Shown piece by piece: positions 50,950 through 58,892 of a stretch of 64,000 bases of DNA. Every line of letters starts with the position of its first letter. The stretch's first letter is position 1. This stretch comes from Bradyrhizobium sp. 164. Its GTDB lineage: Bacteria; Pseudomonadota; Alphaproteobacteria; Rhizobiales; Xanthobacteraceae. The notes under the pieces are model-generated. The model was not told the DNA's origin. It worked only from the letters and a program-made list of their open reading frames with translations, and ran no database searches. The stretch lies in contig NZ_JADPKA010000110.1 in assembly GCF_023073715.1 (NCBI RefSeq), positions 310,001-374,000 on the forward strand, read 5' to 3'. The translations under genes and the position numbers were made by a program.

Positions 50950-51732
50950 GTGACGGTGATCGACTTCTCAGCTTTCATCGGACGGCTCGCCACCGTCTCG
51001 GGCGAAACCATCCTGCCGTTCTTCCGCACCTCACTGTCGGTCGACGACAAGAGCAAAACCAAGGATTTCGATCCCGTGACGGAAGCCGATCGCGCCGCGG
51101 AGGCAGTGATGCGGCGGCTGATCAAGGCCAGCTTCCCCCAGCACGGCATCGTCGGCGAGGAGTTCGGCAATGAGCGCGACGACGCCGACTATGTCTGGGT
51201 GCTCGACCCCATCGACGGCACGAAGTCCTTCATCGGCGGCTTTCCGATCTGGGGCACCCTGATCGCGCTGCTGCACAAGGGCGCGCCGGTGTTCGGCATG
51301 ATGCACCAACCCTTCATCGGCGAACGCTTCTCCGGCGACAACGGCTCGGCCAATTACAAGGGCCCCTCCGGCGAGCGGCGGCTCCAGGTCCGCCGCTGCA
51401 CCTCGCTCTCGCAAGCCACGACCTACACCACCAGCCCGCTGCTGATGAACGAGCGCGACCGCGCCATCTTCGGCCGCATCGAGCAGGGCGCGCGGCTGTC
51501 GCGCTATGGCGGTGACTGCTACTCCTATTGCATGCTCGCGGCCGGCCATGTCGACCTCGTGGTCGAGACCGAGCTGAAGCCCTACGACATCGCGGCGCTG
51601 ATCCCGATCGTGACCGGCGCCGGCGGCATCGTCACCACGTGGGAAGGCAAGCCGGCCCAGGGTGGCGGCCGCATCATTGCGGCCGGCGACCCCAGGGTCC
51701 ACGAAGAAGCACTCAAGCTATTGAACCAATAA
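50950..51732 (+). CDS. hisN: Inositol monophosphatase-family phosphatase (HisN/SuhB type)
   Basis: A 260-aa Mg-dependent, Li-sensitive-type phosphatase. Metal ligands are in FDPVTEADRAAE, HGIVGEEFGNE, VWVLDPIDGTKSFIGG (DPIDGT) and the C-terminal ETELKPYDIAALIPIV (Asp). GTG start with GAGGA upstream. GTKSFIGGFPIWGTLIAL and overall features resemble the rhizobial histidinol-phosphate phosphatase HisN; inositol-1-phosphatase (suhB) is the alternative. The divergent MmgR-type RNA upstream is consistent with the classical suhB locus. Confidence 0.87.
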   Translation: MTVIDFSAFIGRLATVSGETILPFFRTSLSVDDKSKTKDFDPVTEADRAAEAVMRRLIKASFPQHGIVGEEFGNERDDADYVWVLDPIDGTKSFIGGFPIWGTLIALLHKGAPVFGMMHQPFIGERFSGDNGSANYKGPSGERRLQVRRCTSLSQATTYTTSPLLMNERDRAIFGRIEQGARLSRYGGDCYSYCMLAAGHVDLVVETELKPYDIAALIPIVTGAGGIVTTWEGKPAQGGGRIIAAGDPRVHEEALKLLNQ

Positions 51733-51753
51733 CAACGCGAGCGGAGGGCTTGC

Positions 51754-52723
51754 ATGACCGTCTCACGCAGGCTGCTCCTCGGATTGTTCCTGCTTCTGCT
51801 GCCGACACTCGCCTCCGCGCAGAATTTTCCGGCCAAGCCGATCAAGCTGATCGTGCCGTTCCCGGCCGGCGGTCCCAACGACATCATCGCCCGGGTGATC
51901 GGCCAGCGCATGTCGGAACTGTCGGGGCAGCCGGTGCTGATCGACAATCGCGGTGGCCAGGGCGGCGTGCTCGGCACTGACGCCGTCTCCAAGGCCGCGC
52001 CCGACGGCTACACCGTCGCGATCTCCTCAGCCGGCGCGCTGGCGATCAGCCCGAGCATGGAGAAGGTCGCCTACGACACGCTCAACGACCTCACGCCGGT
52101 GACGCTGGTTGCGACCGTGCCGGAAATGCTGGTGGTCGCAACCAACGTGCCCGCCAAGGACATCGGCGAGTTGATTGCGCTCGCCAGGGCGCAGCCGGGA
52201 AAGCTCAACTTCGCCTCCTCCGGCCCCGGCAGCCTGCCGCATCTCGCCGGCGAGCTGTTCAAGTTGACGGCGAAGATCGACATCGTGCACGTGCCGTATC
52301 GCGGCGCCGCGCCGGCGGTGAATGATCTGCTGGGACAGCAGGTGCAGATGACGTTCCTCGACCTGCCGGTGCTGCTGCCGCAGGTCAAGGCCGGCGCCTT
52401 GCGCCCCATTGCGGTCGGCTCGGCCGAGCGCGCACCGACCGCGCACGACGTGCCGACCACCGCGGAAACGGGATTTCCCGCGCTACGTATCGAGAACTGG
52501 TACGGCATGGTCGCACCCAAGGGCACGCCGAACGAGAATCGTCGCCGCGCTGCATGCTCTTGCGACGAAGGCGATGGCCGATCCGGCGGTGAAGGAGAAG
52601 CTCGCAGCCCAAGGCGCGACGCTGATCGGCGATGAGCCGGAGCATTTTCGCAGCTTCATCGCGGATGAGACCAAGAAGTGGGCGAAGGTGATCAAGGACG
52701 CCGGCGTGGAGACGGCGAAGTAA
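51754..52723 (+). pseudogene. Bug/TctC-family tricarboxylate-type binding protein gene with a one-base insertion
   Basis: GGAGGG precedes ATG 51754. The first frame encodes a signal peptide (LLLGLFLLLLPTLASAQ) and the Bug fold (KPIKLIVPFPAGGPNDIIAR, SAGALAISPSM, VHVPYRGAAPAVNDLLGQQV) as far as YGMVAPKGTPNE. The normal ending, IVAALHALATKAMADPAVKE then KLAAQGATLIGDEPEHFRSF to GVETAK, continues in the next frame to 52723. One extra A at about 52537-52538 (GAGAATC for GAGATC) explains it. The uncorrected frame ends at 52635 with a foreign tail. Bug proteins deliver carboxylates to TctAB or signal systems; no TctAB genes are here. Confidence 0.8.
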
Positions 52724-52738
52724 AGCCCACAGACCGGA

Positions 52739-52990
52739 AATAGTTGGTCGAGCCGGTCGAAATACGGAATTGCGTGGAGGTATGCCTTGGCCTCTATCAG
52801 CTTCTCGCTGCCTCGACGCAGCAATCCGATATGGGTATCGACGCGCGCGGCGACCTCGCTGTCGAGCTCGAGCACGAGCCGCAGCACGCCATTGGCCGCC
52901 GGATGCTGAGGACCGAAATTGATGCTGAAGTTCTGAGGCTCGAAGACTGTTCGGGTATCCTGCTTCCGATCGAAACGTCGCAGCGATTAC
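52739..52990 (-). pseudogene. nuoD: Fragment of nuoD (NADH-quinone oxidoreductase subunit D)
   Basis: On the minus strand the frame PQNFSINFGPQHPAANG then VLRLVLELDSEVAARVDTHI, GLLRRGSEKLIEAKAYLHAI and PYFDRLDQL matches the first 70 or so residues of NuoD, including the hallmark FGPQHPA. It then runs out: the remaining 320 residues are absent and the sequence meets the end of the Bug gene. There is no start codon after the upstream stop. Substitutions such as LHRG to LRRG suggest relaxed selection. It is a broken partial duplicate; the working nuo operon must be elsewhere. Confidence 0.8.
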
Positions 52991-53123
52991 CGTAGCCGCG
53001 ATCCACCGCGAGCGGCTTCATACAGGTTAATCGCACGCTTGAATCCCTGGGATGCGCGTGCTGCGCGCCGCTTTGGAACGCAGCCTCACCGGCTGCGTTC
53101 ATTGTCGAAATTGGAGATTTTCA

Positions 53124-53357
53124 ATGAAACATCGTTTGCTGATGATTGCCGCCGTCCTGTCGTTTGTGACGAGCTTCGGCCCTTCGACGGCGGTCGCACA
53201 GGATCGCTACTGCCTCCAGGGCCGCATTTGGGGCTATCCGGGCAATTGCCAGTTCGCCAGCTACGCTCAGTGCATGGCGACCGCATCGGGCACGCAGGCC
53301 TATTGCGGCATCAACCCTCGACATGCCTATGCACGCCGCCACAGGGGATACCGGTGA
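53124..53357 (+). CDS. DUF3551 small secreted protein
   Basis: A 77-aa precursor: signal peptide MKHRLLMIAAVLSFVTSFGP to about AVAQ, then a mature part with conserved Cys/Trp/Tyr (DRYCLQGRIWGYPGNCQFAS, YAQCMATASGTQAYCGINP) typical of DUF3551, a family largely confined to bradyrhizobia and relatives. Four Cys probably form two disulfides in the periplasm. GGAG precedes ATG 53124. Function is unknown. Confidence 0.82.
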   Translation: MKHRLLMIAAVLSFVTSFGPSTAVAQDRYCLQGRIWGYPGNCQFASYAQCMATASGTQAYCGINPRHAYARRHRGYR

Positions 53358-53391
53358 TCGGCCTGAATCAGACTGACAACCGGGGCCCGCC

Positions 53392-54402
53392 TTGACTGAC
53401 CGCGCCGCTGAGCCGAGCGGCGCCAAGACAGCAGAGCGCCAGCTCACCGCCGTTGTCTTCTCCGGCGGCCTTGGGCTCGGGGCGTATCATGGCGGTACGT
53501 TCGAAGCGCTCACTTCTCTCTCGCCACAGATCGATTGGGTGGCCGGTTCATCGTCCGGTGCGATCACGGCCGCACTGATCGCGGGAAGCCCGAGCGCCGA
53601 TCGGATCCGGACTCTAAGTAATTATTGGCATGGACCGGGCGGTCGTGCCGGTCCGCCGAGCGCCCGCCGTCATCTGTCCGCCTGACTGAGCTCGATCAAT
53701 ACGCGCCTACTTGGCCATGCCGGCTTCTTCCATCCCCGTCTCCCGCTTCCGGCACCTCACTTCGGCGGCCTGTACGATCTCGGCCCGACGCGCGAACGCC
53801 TTCGTCAGCTGGTCGATTTCGACCGCCTGAATGACGGTGATCCCCGCATCACGATCTGCGCCACCGACCTCGAAAGCGGCGACGCCGTGCTCTTCGACTC
53901 CTCGTCGGAACGGATCGAAATGGATCACATCCTGGCCAGTTGCGGCTTCCTCCCTGAGTTCGCGCCAGTGCAGATTGCCAGCCGCTGGCTCGGCGATGGC
54001 GGGTTCTCTCTGAACGCACCATTTGAACCGATCCTGGAATCCCCGAGCCCGCTTCGCCTCTATGTGATCGACCTCTTTGCGCGCGACGGCAAAATCCCTG
54101 ATGGCATCGAAGCCGCAGCCGAGCGCAAAAGCGACCTGACCTACGGCAACCAGACATTTCAGCGCCTGGACCATGCCCTGGAAGCCCGCCAGCTCCGCGC
54201 AGAGTTGCAGGGGCTTGTTTGCGACGACGTCGTCTATCTCCTGAGCTGCCGCCCGGGTCGCGAGGAGGCCGGACCCGAAAAATCCTTTGATCTTTCGGAA
54301 GCGGCGATGGCGCAGCGGTGGCGGGCGGGCCTTCTGGATATGCAATATGCAGCAAGCGTCGCCCCGATCCGGAACGGGATCTGCACCGTGCGCCGGCGAT
54401 AG
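53392..54402 (+). pseudogene. Patatin-like phospholipase gene with an in-frame stop
   Basis: From TTG 53392 the frame has the patatin core: VVFSGGLGLGAYHGGTFEAL (oxyanion G-rich loop) and WVAGSSSGAITAAL (GxSxG nucleophile). A TGA at 53683-53685 interrupts it. The same frame continues SSINTRLLGHAGFFHPRLP, HFGGLYDLGP, ITICATDLESGDAVLFDS and LGDGGFSLNAPF (the DGG/A dyad Asp region) to 54402, about 336 residues in all. Relatives usually have Trp at the stop, so TGG to TGA is the simplest cause. As it stands only a 97-aa stub would be made. It is convergent with the SIR2 gene, 8 bp between stops. Confidence 0.75.
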
Positions 54403-54410
54403 CGATCACT

Positions 54411-55271
54411 CTAGGAGCTTCGATCGATACGCTGGCGGACGTCGAGGAGAAACCGGGTCAGACCATCGTCGGCGGCCATTCCTTCAGGCGGCGCAATGGT
54501 CGTGATGCCCCAGTTCGCCAATACGGCTTCCTGCACCGGATTGCGCTGGGCGACGAACACGAAGGATTTCGGCCGGTCCTGTCGGTGCCCGGATTCATCC
54601 CAAATCTGCCAAATTCGGTGCAGCAGCAGCCGTATGTTTGGATCGGACATGCTGTAGCCGACGAAGAGCAGCGTGCTTCCCAAAGCATCGGCGCGAAAAC
54701 GGATATCCAGCGGGGAATCGAATGCGAGCCGGTTGAGAAAGTCGGTCTCGGTCAGAACGAGCGAGGCATCATCGTCGAAGTCGCCGTGGAATTTGATGAT
54801 GTGCGTGACGCCGGCGCCAGCGCTCGCGATCTCCTTCGCGTTGCTGATCTTCGCGTATGGCTTTTTCAGGACATCAAAGGCAGTCTCGAGATTGCGATCG
54901 TAGTTCGTTGTGTAGATGACCGGAAAATCGAGCTCGACGATGATCTGGTGGAGCTCCGAGGTGGCGATTCTCTCTGGATCGACGCGCCAATTGCGATCGA
55001 GCCAGCTGCGGAGCGGTCCGATGCCCCCACGCTTCAGCCGGTAATACTCCGCAAGCATCTGATAGCCGCCGTGCATTCCGTCGAGGACGTCGCGTTCGAG
55101 ACCGAGATCGTCCAGCAGATGCTCGATCAGGGACTGCCAGGATGGTAATCCGACAGCCATCGAGACACCGGCGCCGACGAACAGGACCGCGCGGCGTCGT
55201 TCTATCGCCGCAGCCAGAACTTCGTGAGGCGGCCGCTCCTCAGATGCGAGCCTTGTCGGTCTTTGCTTCAT
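54411..55271 (-). CDS. SIR2-like NAD-hydrolase-domain protein
   Basis: A 286-aa protein formed by a single SIR2_2-type domain. The NAD-binding loop is AVLFVGAGVSMAVGLPSWQS (GAGxS), then IYTTNYDRNLETAF (TTNYD, catalytic Asn), ITHIIKFHGDFDDD (catalytic His) and LLFVGYSMSDPNIRLLLHRI. The zinc-ribbon of deacetylase sirtuins is absent. This is the architecture of NAD-cleaving SIR2 domains found in antiphage systems such as Thoeris ThsA, DSR and SIR2-HerA, but no such partner is adjacent. It overlaps the upstream NUDIX gene by ATGA, so the two are co-translated. Confidence 0.85.
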   Translation of the reverse strand: MKQRPTRLASEERPPHEVLAAAIERRRAVLFVGAGVSMAVGLPSWQSLIEHLLDDLGLERDVLDGMHGGYQMLAEYYRLKRGGIGPLRSWLDRNWRVDPERIATSELHQIIVELDFPVIYTTNYDRNLETAFDVLKKPYAKISNAKEIASAGAGVTHIIKFHGDFDDDASLVLTETDFLNRLAFDSPLDIRFRADALGSTLLFVGYSMSDPNIRLLLHRIWQIWDESGHRQDRPKSFVFVAQRNPVQEAVLANWGITTIAPPEGMAADDGLTRFLLDVRQRIDRSS

Positions 55272-55759
55272 CTAGCTTGAATGATTGCGCGGGACGCTGG
55301 TTCCTGGACAAGAAAGCCCGCCTGCCGCTCAGCAGCGAGGACGCACCCCTTTTCCGTTTGCGCCGCGAAGCGGGCAATCAACCGCCGGAGCTCCGCTTTG
55401 TGCACCAGACGCGCCGCCGTTTCCGCGGAGACCCAGGTCGCTTCCCGCTCCCCTTTTTCAGGCCACCAACGCTCCTGACCATGGACCTTCATGGGAAAGA
55501 CGGCAACGTCCATGGTCCGCTTGCGGTCACCCTTCCGTTTGCGATGCTTGAAGCTGCCCATCGCGCGTGTCGCAATGATGCCGACCAGCCCCGCCTCCTC
55601 GTAGGCTTCCAGCGCAGCCGTGAGGTGCGGCTCCTTGTTGCGCATCGGCGATCCCTTGGGGACACTCCATCTGCGCTTGCGCCTGGTCGTGATCAGCATC
55701 ACGCGCAGTTCGGAATTATCCAGACGAAACGGCAAAGCGGCGAACTGCTTCTTTCCCAT
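55268..55759 (-). CDS. NUDIX hydrolase
   Basis: A 163-aa protein starting at ATG 55759 after GGAGGAG. The NUDIX box is KRRWSVPKGSPMRNKEPHLT then AALEAYEEAGLVG: the EAYEEAG core that binds Mg is intact, while the Arg usually before EA is Leu, as in the DIPP/Ap4A-like subgroup with variable boxes. The rest resembles alphaproteobacterial diphosphoinositol/dinucleotide polyphosphate hydrolases (MGSFKHRKRKGD, VAVFPMKV). Its stop overlaps the SIR2 start. The pairing suggests a nucleotide such as NAD, ADP-ribose or a derived signal is the common substrate; this is inference. Confidence 0.83.
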   Translation of the reverse strand: MGKKQFAALPFRLDNSELRVMLITTRRKRRWSVPKGSPMRNKEPHLTAALEAYEEAGLVGIIATRAMGSFKHRKRKGDRKRTMDVAVFPMKVHGQERWWPEKGEREATWVSAETAARLVHKAELRRLIARFAAQTEKGCVLAAERQAGFLVQEPASRAIIQAR

Positions 55760-55835
55760 CAAACTCCTCCGTTCGGAGATTGATAAGCAAGCGCCGCAGG
55801 CATGGTTCCTGTCTGCGGAGTGGCGTCTGCAGCGA

Positions 55836-56621
55836 TCAGAACTTCCGCTCGACCATCTTGAGGCGCAGAGCGGCGATGGCTTCTCCCGGATTGAGACCTT
55901 TCGGACAGGCCTTGGCGCAATTGAGGATGGTGTGGCAGCGATAGATCCTGAAGGGGTCCTCGAGCATGTCGAGGCGCTCGCCGGTGGCTTCGTCCCGGCT
56001 GTCGTTGATCCAGCGCGCGGCCTGAATCAGGGCCGCCGGCCCCAGGAAGCGCTCGGAATTCCACCAGTAGCTCGGGCACGACGTCGAGCAGCAGGCACAG
56101 AGAATGCACTCGTACAGTCCATCGAGCTTTGCGCGATCCTCGAGGCTTTGCCGCCATTCCCTCTGGGGCGTCGGCGAACTGGTCTGCAGCCACGGCTCGA
56201 TCATGGCGAGCTGCGCATAGAAGTTCGTCAGGTCGGGCACCAGATCCTTCACTACGGGCTGATGCGGCAAGGGCAGCACGCGGAGCGGCTCACCATCCCG
56301 AATATCCTCGCTCATGGATTTGGTGCAGGCCAGCGTGTTCTGGCCGGCGATGTTCATCGAGCATGAGCCACACACGCCCTCGCGGCAGGATCGCCTGAAC
56401 GTCAACGTCGAGTCGACGTTGTTCTTGATCCAGATCAGGCCGTCCAGCACCATCGGCCCGCAATCCGTCGTGTCGACAAAGTAGGTGTCGAGCCGGGGAT
56501 TGCGGCCATCGTCGGGATTCCAGCGATAGATGTGAAACTCGCGCAAGCTTTTGCTGTGCGGCTTTGGCCAGACCGTTCCTTTCCCGATGCGGGAGTTTCT
56601 TGGAAGCCTGAACTCCACCAT
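55836..56621 (-). CDS. sdhB: Succinate dehydrogenase iron-sulfur subunit (orphan paralogue)
   Basis: A 261-aa complex II iron-sulfur protein, full length. The [2Fe-2S] ligands are in SCREGVCGSCSMNIAGQNTL then AC; the [4Fe-4S]/[3Fe-4S] ligands are CILCACCSTSCPSYWW and CHTILNCAKACPKGLNP. ATG 56621 is preceded by GGAGGAGG. No sdhA, sdhC or sdhD adjoins, unlike the normal sdhCDAB operon, so this is either a second copy or a subunit used with another flavoprotein. All cluster cysteines are intact, so it is probably functional. Confidence 0.9.
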   Translation of the reverse strand: MVEFRLPRNSRIGKGTVWPKPHSKSLREFHIYRWNPDDGRNPRLDTYFVDTTDCGPMVLDGLIWIKNNVDSTLTFRRSCREGVCGSCSMNIAGQNTLACTKSMSEDIRDGEPLRVLPLPHQPVVKDLVPDLTNFYAQLAMIEPWLQTSSPTPQREWRQSLEDRAKLDGLYECILCACCSTSCPSYWWNSERFLGPAALIQAARWINDSRDEATGERLDMLEDPFRIYRCHTILNCAKACPKGLNPGEAIAALRLKMVERKF

Positions 56622-57128
56622 GGTCACCTCCTCCGTCAGATCGGCACAGAGCAACGCATCTGCAGGAGATCATCCAGCGAGAGACCGAACAGGACGACCG
56701 TGAATGCCGGCGCTGTCGCGAGCGCGAGCAGCATCTGATGCCTTGCATTAATGAACCCGTGCGCGGACCGGAACTTTTGCCGCGAGAACAAGCCATCTCT
56801 CGCGCAAGCGTTCCTATGACAATCGCGCTTCCGCCGCGCGAAGCTTGCGCATCTAAATAGCCAAATCCATCGAGATTAACATGCGTTAAACGGACATACG
56901 CCTGCTCTACGTCGATCTTCTCGATGAAGTAGGAACGTTCGACGCGGCGATGCATCTGTCGTCCGCACGTTGGAGATGCAATCTGCTGCGAGAACCATTT
57001 TTGCCCGCTCTTGGCGGGCCTGGCTTGTCGACCTACGCTGCAAGCGCCAGAACCACATGGGCGGCGCGGGCGCGATGCAGACAAGTCAGCTTGCCTTCGC
57101 GCACCGCAATTCCGCGGCAACACCCGGC
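56622..57128. other. Upstream region of the sdhB paralogue, with a possible leader peptide
   Basis: A 32-aa frame on the minus strand (56734 to 56636: MLLALATAPAFTVVLFGLSL then DDLLQMRCSVPI) ends 14 bp before the sdhB start and contains one hydrophobic helix. It lacks a clear ribosome site and the same frame is open further upstream to about 56830, so it may instead be the tail of a lost gene. I see nothing else between here and the LysR gene. Confidence 0.3.
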
Positions 57129-58019
57129 TTATGCCGCCGTGGCCCGCAAATGCTCCACCAGCATCTTCGCCGGTCTTGGCAGCGTCTTGAAGCTGCGCGC
57201 GCAGATCACGAGCTTCCGGTTGGCAAAAGCATCGCGCAGGCGGACCATGGAGAGCGGCATGGTCTTGGCGCAGCGGCGGGCGGCGGCTTCGGGCACAAGC
57301 GCCACGCCGACATCGGCGGCGACCATCTGGCAGATCGCGTCGAAGTCGCGCAGCCGCGCGCGGAAATGCGGGCGCATGCCGAGCCGCGCCGCATGTTTCG
57401 ATATGTGCATCTGAAGCGCGGTGGCGCTGGTCAGGCCGACGAAGTCACAGGCGCCCGCTTCCTGAAAGTCGATCTGGCGGCGGCCCGCGAACGGGCCACG
57501 GCGCGACGTCACCAGCGTCAGCCGATCCTCGCTGAAGGGGAAGCGCTCGATATGCTCTGGCAGCGCGTGCTCGGCGGCAAAGCCGAGGTCGGCGGCGCCC
57601 GCGGTAATCGCCGCCGCAATATCGGTGCTCTCGCGCTCCTCGATGTCGACGGCGACGTCGCGATGTTCGCGCAGGAAGGCGGCCAGCGCCTTCGGCAAGT
57701 GCTCCGAGAGCCCTGAGGTATTGGCGAGGAAATGCACGCTGGCGCGCACGCCGCTGGCAAAGCCGGCGAGATCGCCACGCATGGCATCGATCTGGTGGAT
57801 GACGAGGCGCGCGTGATCAAGCAAGCTCTCGCCCGCCGCCGTCAGCTCGACGCCGCGGCGCCCGCGCTTGAGCAGCGCGACGCCGAGTGCATCCTCGAGG
57901 CCCTTGATGCGTGCGCTGGCCGAGGCAAGCGCCAGGTGCGACCGCTCCGCGCCGCGGGTGATGCTGCGCTGATCGGCGACCGCGATGAAGAGCTGGAGGT
58001 CGACGAGGTCGAAGCGCAT
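57129..58019 (-). CDS. LysR-family transcriptional regulator
   Basis: A 296-aa LTTR: HTH DLQLFIAVADQRSITRGAER then SHLALASASARIKGLEDALG, and a substrate-binding domain starting near residue 90 (SVHFLANTSGLSEHLPKALA). The form with RSITRGAERSHLALASAS is typical of regulators beside TauE/SafE permeases. It is divergent from the TauE gene across 91 bp that contains a T-N11-A palindrome, so it probably controls that transporter. Confidence 0.92.
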   Translation of the reverse strand: MRFDLVDLQLFIAVADQRSITRGAERSHLALASASARIKGLEDALGVALLKRGRRGVELTAAGESLLDHARLVIHQIDAMRGDLAGFASGVRASVHFLANTSGLSEHLPKALAAFLREHRDVAVDIEERESTDIAAAITAGAADLGFAAEHALPEHIERFPFSEDRLTLVTSRRGPFAGRRQIDFQEAGACDFVGLTSATALQMHISKHAARLGMRPHFRARLRDFDAICQMVAADVGVALVPEAAARRCAKTMPLSMVRLRDAFANRKLVICARSFKTLPRPAKMLVEHLRATAA

Positions 58020-58034
58020 GACGGTTTTCTCCCC

Positions 58035-58057
58035 AGCCTTCGCATCAAGCGAAGGCT
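58035..58057. promoter_or_regulatory. LysR box AGCCTTCG-N7-CGAAGGCT
   Basis: A perfect 8-bp inverted repeat with 7-bp spacer between the divergent LysR and TauE genes. The core T-N11-A (58040 to 58052) is exactly the LTTR consensus, 15 bp upstream of the regulator's ATG. Confidence 0.65.
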
Positions 58058-58110
58058 GTCTCCGTAACCTCCAGATTGTGCCGGCGCAAGGCTTCGGTCA
58101 ATGTGCGGCT

Positions 58111-58863
58111 ATGTTCGACCCCCTTCTCATTGCCGTCGCCGCTGTGTTCCTGATCGCCGGGTTCGTCAAGGGCGTCGTCGGGCTCGGCCTGCCGACGGTG
58201 TCCATGGGCCTGCTCGCGGTGAGCATGGCGCCGAGCCGCGCGATCGCCATCGTCATCGTGCCCGCGATTATCACCAACATCTGGCAGACTTTCGTCGGCC
58301 CTCATTTGCGCGACATTCTGAGGCGGCTGTGGCCGCTGATGATCGGCACCGTGATTGGATGCTGGCTCAACGCGGGCGCGTTGACCGGCCCGCATGCGCG
58401 CTACGGCACGATCGTGCTCGGCGCCCTGCTGGTCATCTACGCGGTGATCGGCCTGAACAAATTCCAGGTCCGCGTCGCGCCTGAGAACGAGAAATGGGTC
58501 GGCGGCGTGGTCGGTGTCGTCACCGGCGTGATCTCGGCCTCGACCGGCGTGCAGGTGATCCCCTCGATGCCGTTCATGCAGGCGATCGGCATGGAGAAGG
58601 ACGAACTGGTGCAGGCGCTCGGCGTGTTCTTCACCACGGCGACGCTGGCGCTCGCCTTCAACCTGACTGCCGTCGGATTACTGACGCCCGCCAATGCCGT
58701 GCCTGGCGCCGTGGGACTCGCCATGGCCTTTGCCGGCATGTTCATCGGCCAGTCGGTACGGGCGCGGATGCCGGCGGAAGCGTTCCGCCGCTGGTTCCTG
58801 ATCGCGATGATCCTGCTCGGCCTCTATCTTGCCGGCAGCGCGCTGGCGAAGGAGTTCGCCTGA
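58111..58863 (+). CDS. TauE/SafE-family anion permease
   Basis: A 250-aa inner-membrane protein with about eight hydrophobic segments and the family's two half repeats: AGFVKGVVGLGLPTVSMGLL in the first and VVTGVISASTGVQVIPSMPF in the second. Family members export sulfite, sulfoacetate or other organosulfur anions, or import them. ATG 58111 begins at the first helix; earlier in-frame ATGs would cross the LysR box. Probably LysR-controlled. Confidence 0.88.
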   Translation: MFDPLLIAVAAVFLIAGFVKGVVGLGLPTVSMGLLAVSMAPSRAIAIVIVPAIITNIWQTFVGPHLRDILRRLWPLMIGTVIGCWLNAGALTGPHARYGTIVLGALLVIYAVIGLNKFQVRVAPENEKWVGGVVGVVTGVISASTGVQVIPSMPFMQAIGMEKDELVQALGVFFTTATLALAFNLTAVGLLTPANAVPGAVGLAMAFAGMFIGQSVRARMPAEAFRRWFLIAMILLGLYLAGSALAKEFA

Positions 58864-58892
58864 AGGCCTGCGCCATCTTTACTCGAACAGAC

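Noticed and set aside
53683..53685. In-frame TGA in the patatin gene read as selenocysteine
   Set aside because: Patatins are not selenoproteins, the position corresponds to Trp in relatives, and no SECIS-like hairpin is evident just downstream.
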